NCBI GenBank assembly: GCA_020445165.1
Contig: JAGRHE010000029.1
Coordinates: forward strand, 1-19,926
Reading direction: 5' to 3'
DNA length: 19,926 bases
From: Gammaproteobacteria bacterium
Lineage (GTDB): Bacteria; Pseudomonadota; Gammaproteobacteria; Chromatiales; Sedimenticolaceae
Part shown: one piece after another, positions 19,707 through 19,926 of the stretch
Layout: each line of letters opens with the position of its first letter
How positions within the stretch are numbered: the first letter of the stretch is position 1
Notes under the pieces: generated by a model
The model's input: only the letters and a program-made list of their open reading frames with translations
Databases searched by the model: none
What the model was told of the DNA's origin: nothing
Program-made: the position numbers and the translations under genes

Positions 19707-19926
19707 TGGCGTACAAACTCCACGCGGGCCGGAGGCGCGCAGAGCCTGACAAACAAGCGTGGCGCAATCAACCTGTTAATCGAAAAACTCATGCTCGGTT
19801 CACTGTCAGCTTCGATCGACCTCGCCACGATCTGTGGGCCGGGTTATTATTCGCGGCCGGGATTCCGAGCCTCTCGCTTCCATATCCAGGAAAATCTTGT
19901 TCCAAAATGAAAATCGAAGACGCAAG
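19707..19926. promoter_or_regulatory. Region upstream of the sugar transferase, end of window
   Basis: These 220 nt hold no convincing gene on the minus strand and presumably contain the promoter of the sugar transferase. The region is locally less GC-rich than its neighbours. A TTATTATT stretch at about 19842-19850 could be a plus-strand -10 for a rightward gene. No sigma-54 site with correct GG-N10-GC spacing and a good flank was found on either strand. Confidence 0.3.
19907..19926 (+). CDS. Possible start of a rightward gene (partial)
   Basis: An ATG at 19907 opens a frame reading MKIEDA to the window edge, divergent from the sugar transferase. Only a distant AGGA precedes it. Six codons are too few to identify anything; it is listed only because gene spacing makes a divergent gene here plausible. 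Confidence 0.2.

Overview
The window is about 20 kb of GC-rich, densely coding bacterial chromosome, all ordinary housekeeping or cell-surface genes. The cluster smc-zipA-ligA, with an FtsZ-tethering ZipA, points to a gammaproteobacterium (the same gene order is known from Pseudomonas). The PEP-CTERM regulatory genes further right are typical of environmental, exopolysaccharide-making Proteobacteria, so a Chromatiales-like or similar free-living lineage is plausible; this placement is inferred. No rRNA, tRNA, CRISPR array, insertion sequence or phage gene was seen.

Layout, left to right. (1) Positions 1-3019, minus strand: a general amino-acid ABC importer, aapJ (periplasmic binding protein), aapQ and aapM (permeases; aapM runs off the left edge, where the ATPase aapP would be expected). 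A strong hairpin lies between aapJ and aapQ. (2) Positions 3253-9888, minus strand: smc (chromosome condensation), zipA (divisome anchor) and ligA (NAD-dependent DNA ligase). ligA starts at a TTG codon overlapping the zipA stop and carries an insertion of about 70 residues in its helix-hairpin-helix region. (3) Positions 10081-11798, plus strand, divergent from smc: a short-type queF (queuosine synthesis) and an FGGY-family sugar kinase resembling D-ribulose kinases. (4) Positions 11799-19706, minus strand: epsB-type priming sugar transferase, prsK (membrane histidine kinase), prsR (sigma-54-dependent response regulator) and prsT (giant periplasmic TPR protein). The kinase and prsT converge with directly abutting stop codons.

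The most interesting block is the last one. PrsK, PrsR and PrsT are the signature regulatory and periplasmic genes of the PEP-CTERM/exosortase surface-protein sorting system, and the adjacent sugar transferase belongs to the class that primes the associated exopolysaccharide on undecaprenyl phosphate. PrsK probably senses an envelope signal and phosphorylates PrsR, which would activate sigma-54 promoters of PEP-CTERM genes elsewhere. No exosortase or PEP-CTERM substrate is encoded in the window. The PrsT here has no cysteine anywhere, so it cannot be the lipoprotein that its family name implies. Nothing in the window amounts to a clearly undescribed system; the oddities are variations on known families and a few unassigned intergenic structures.
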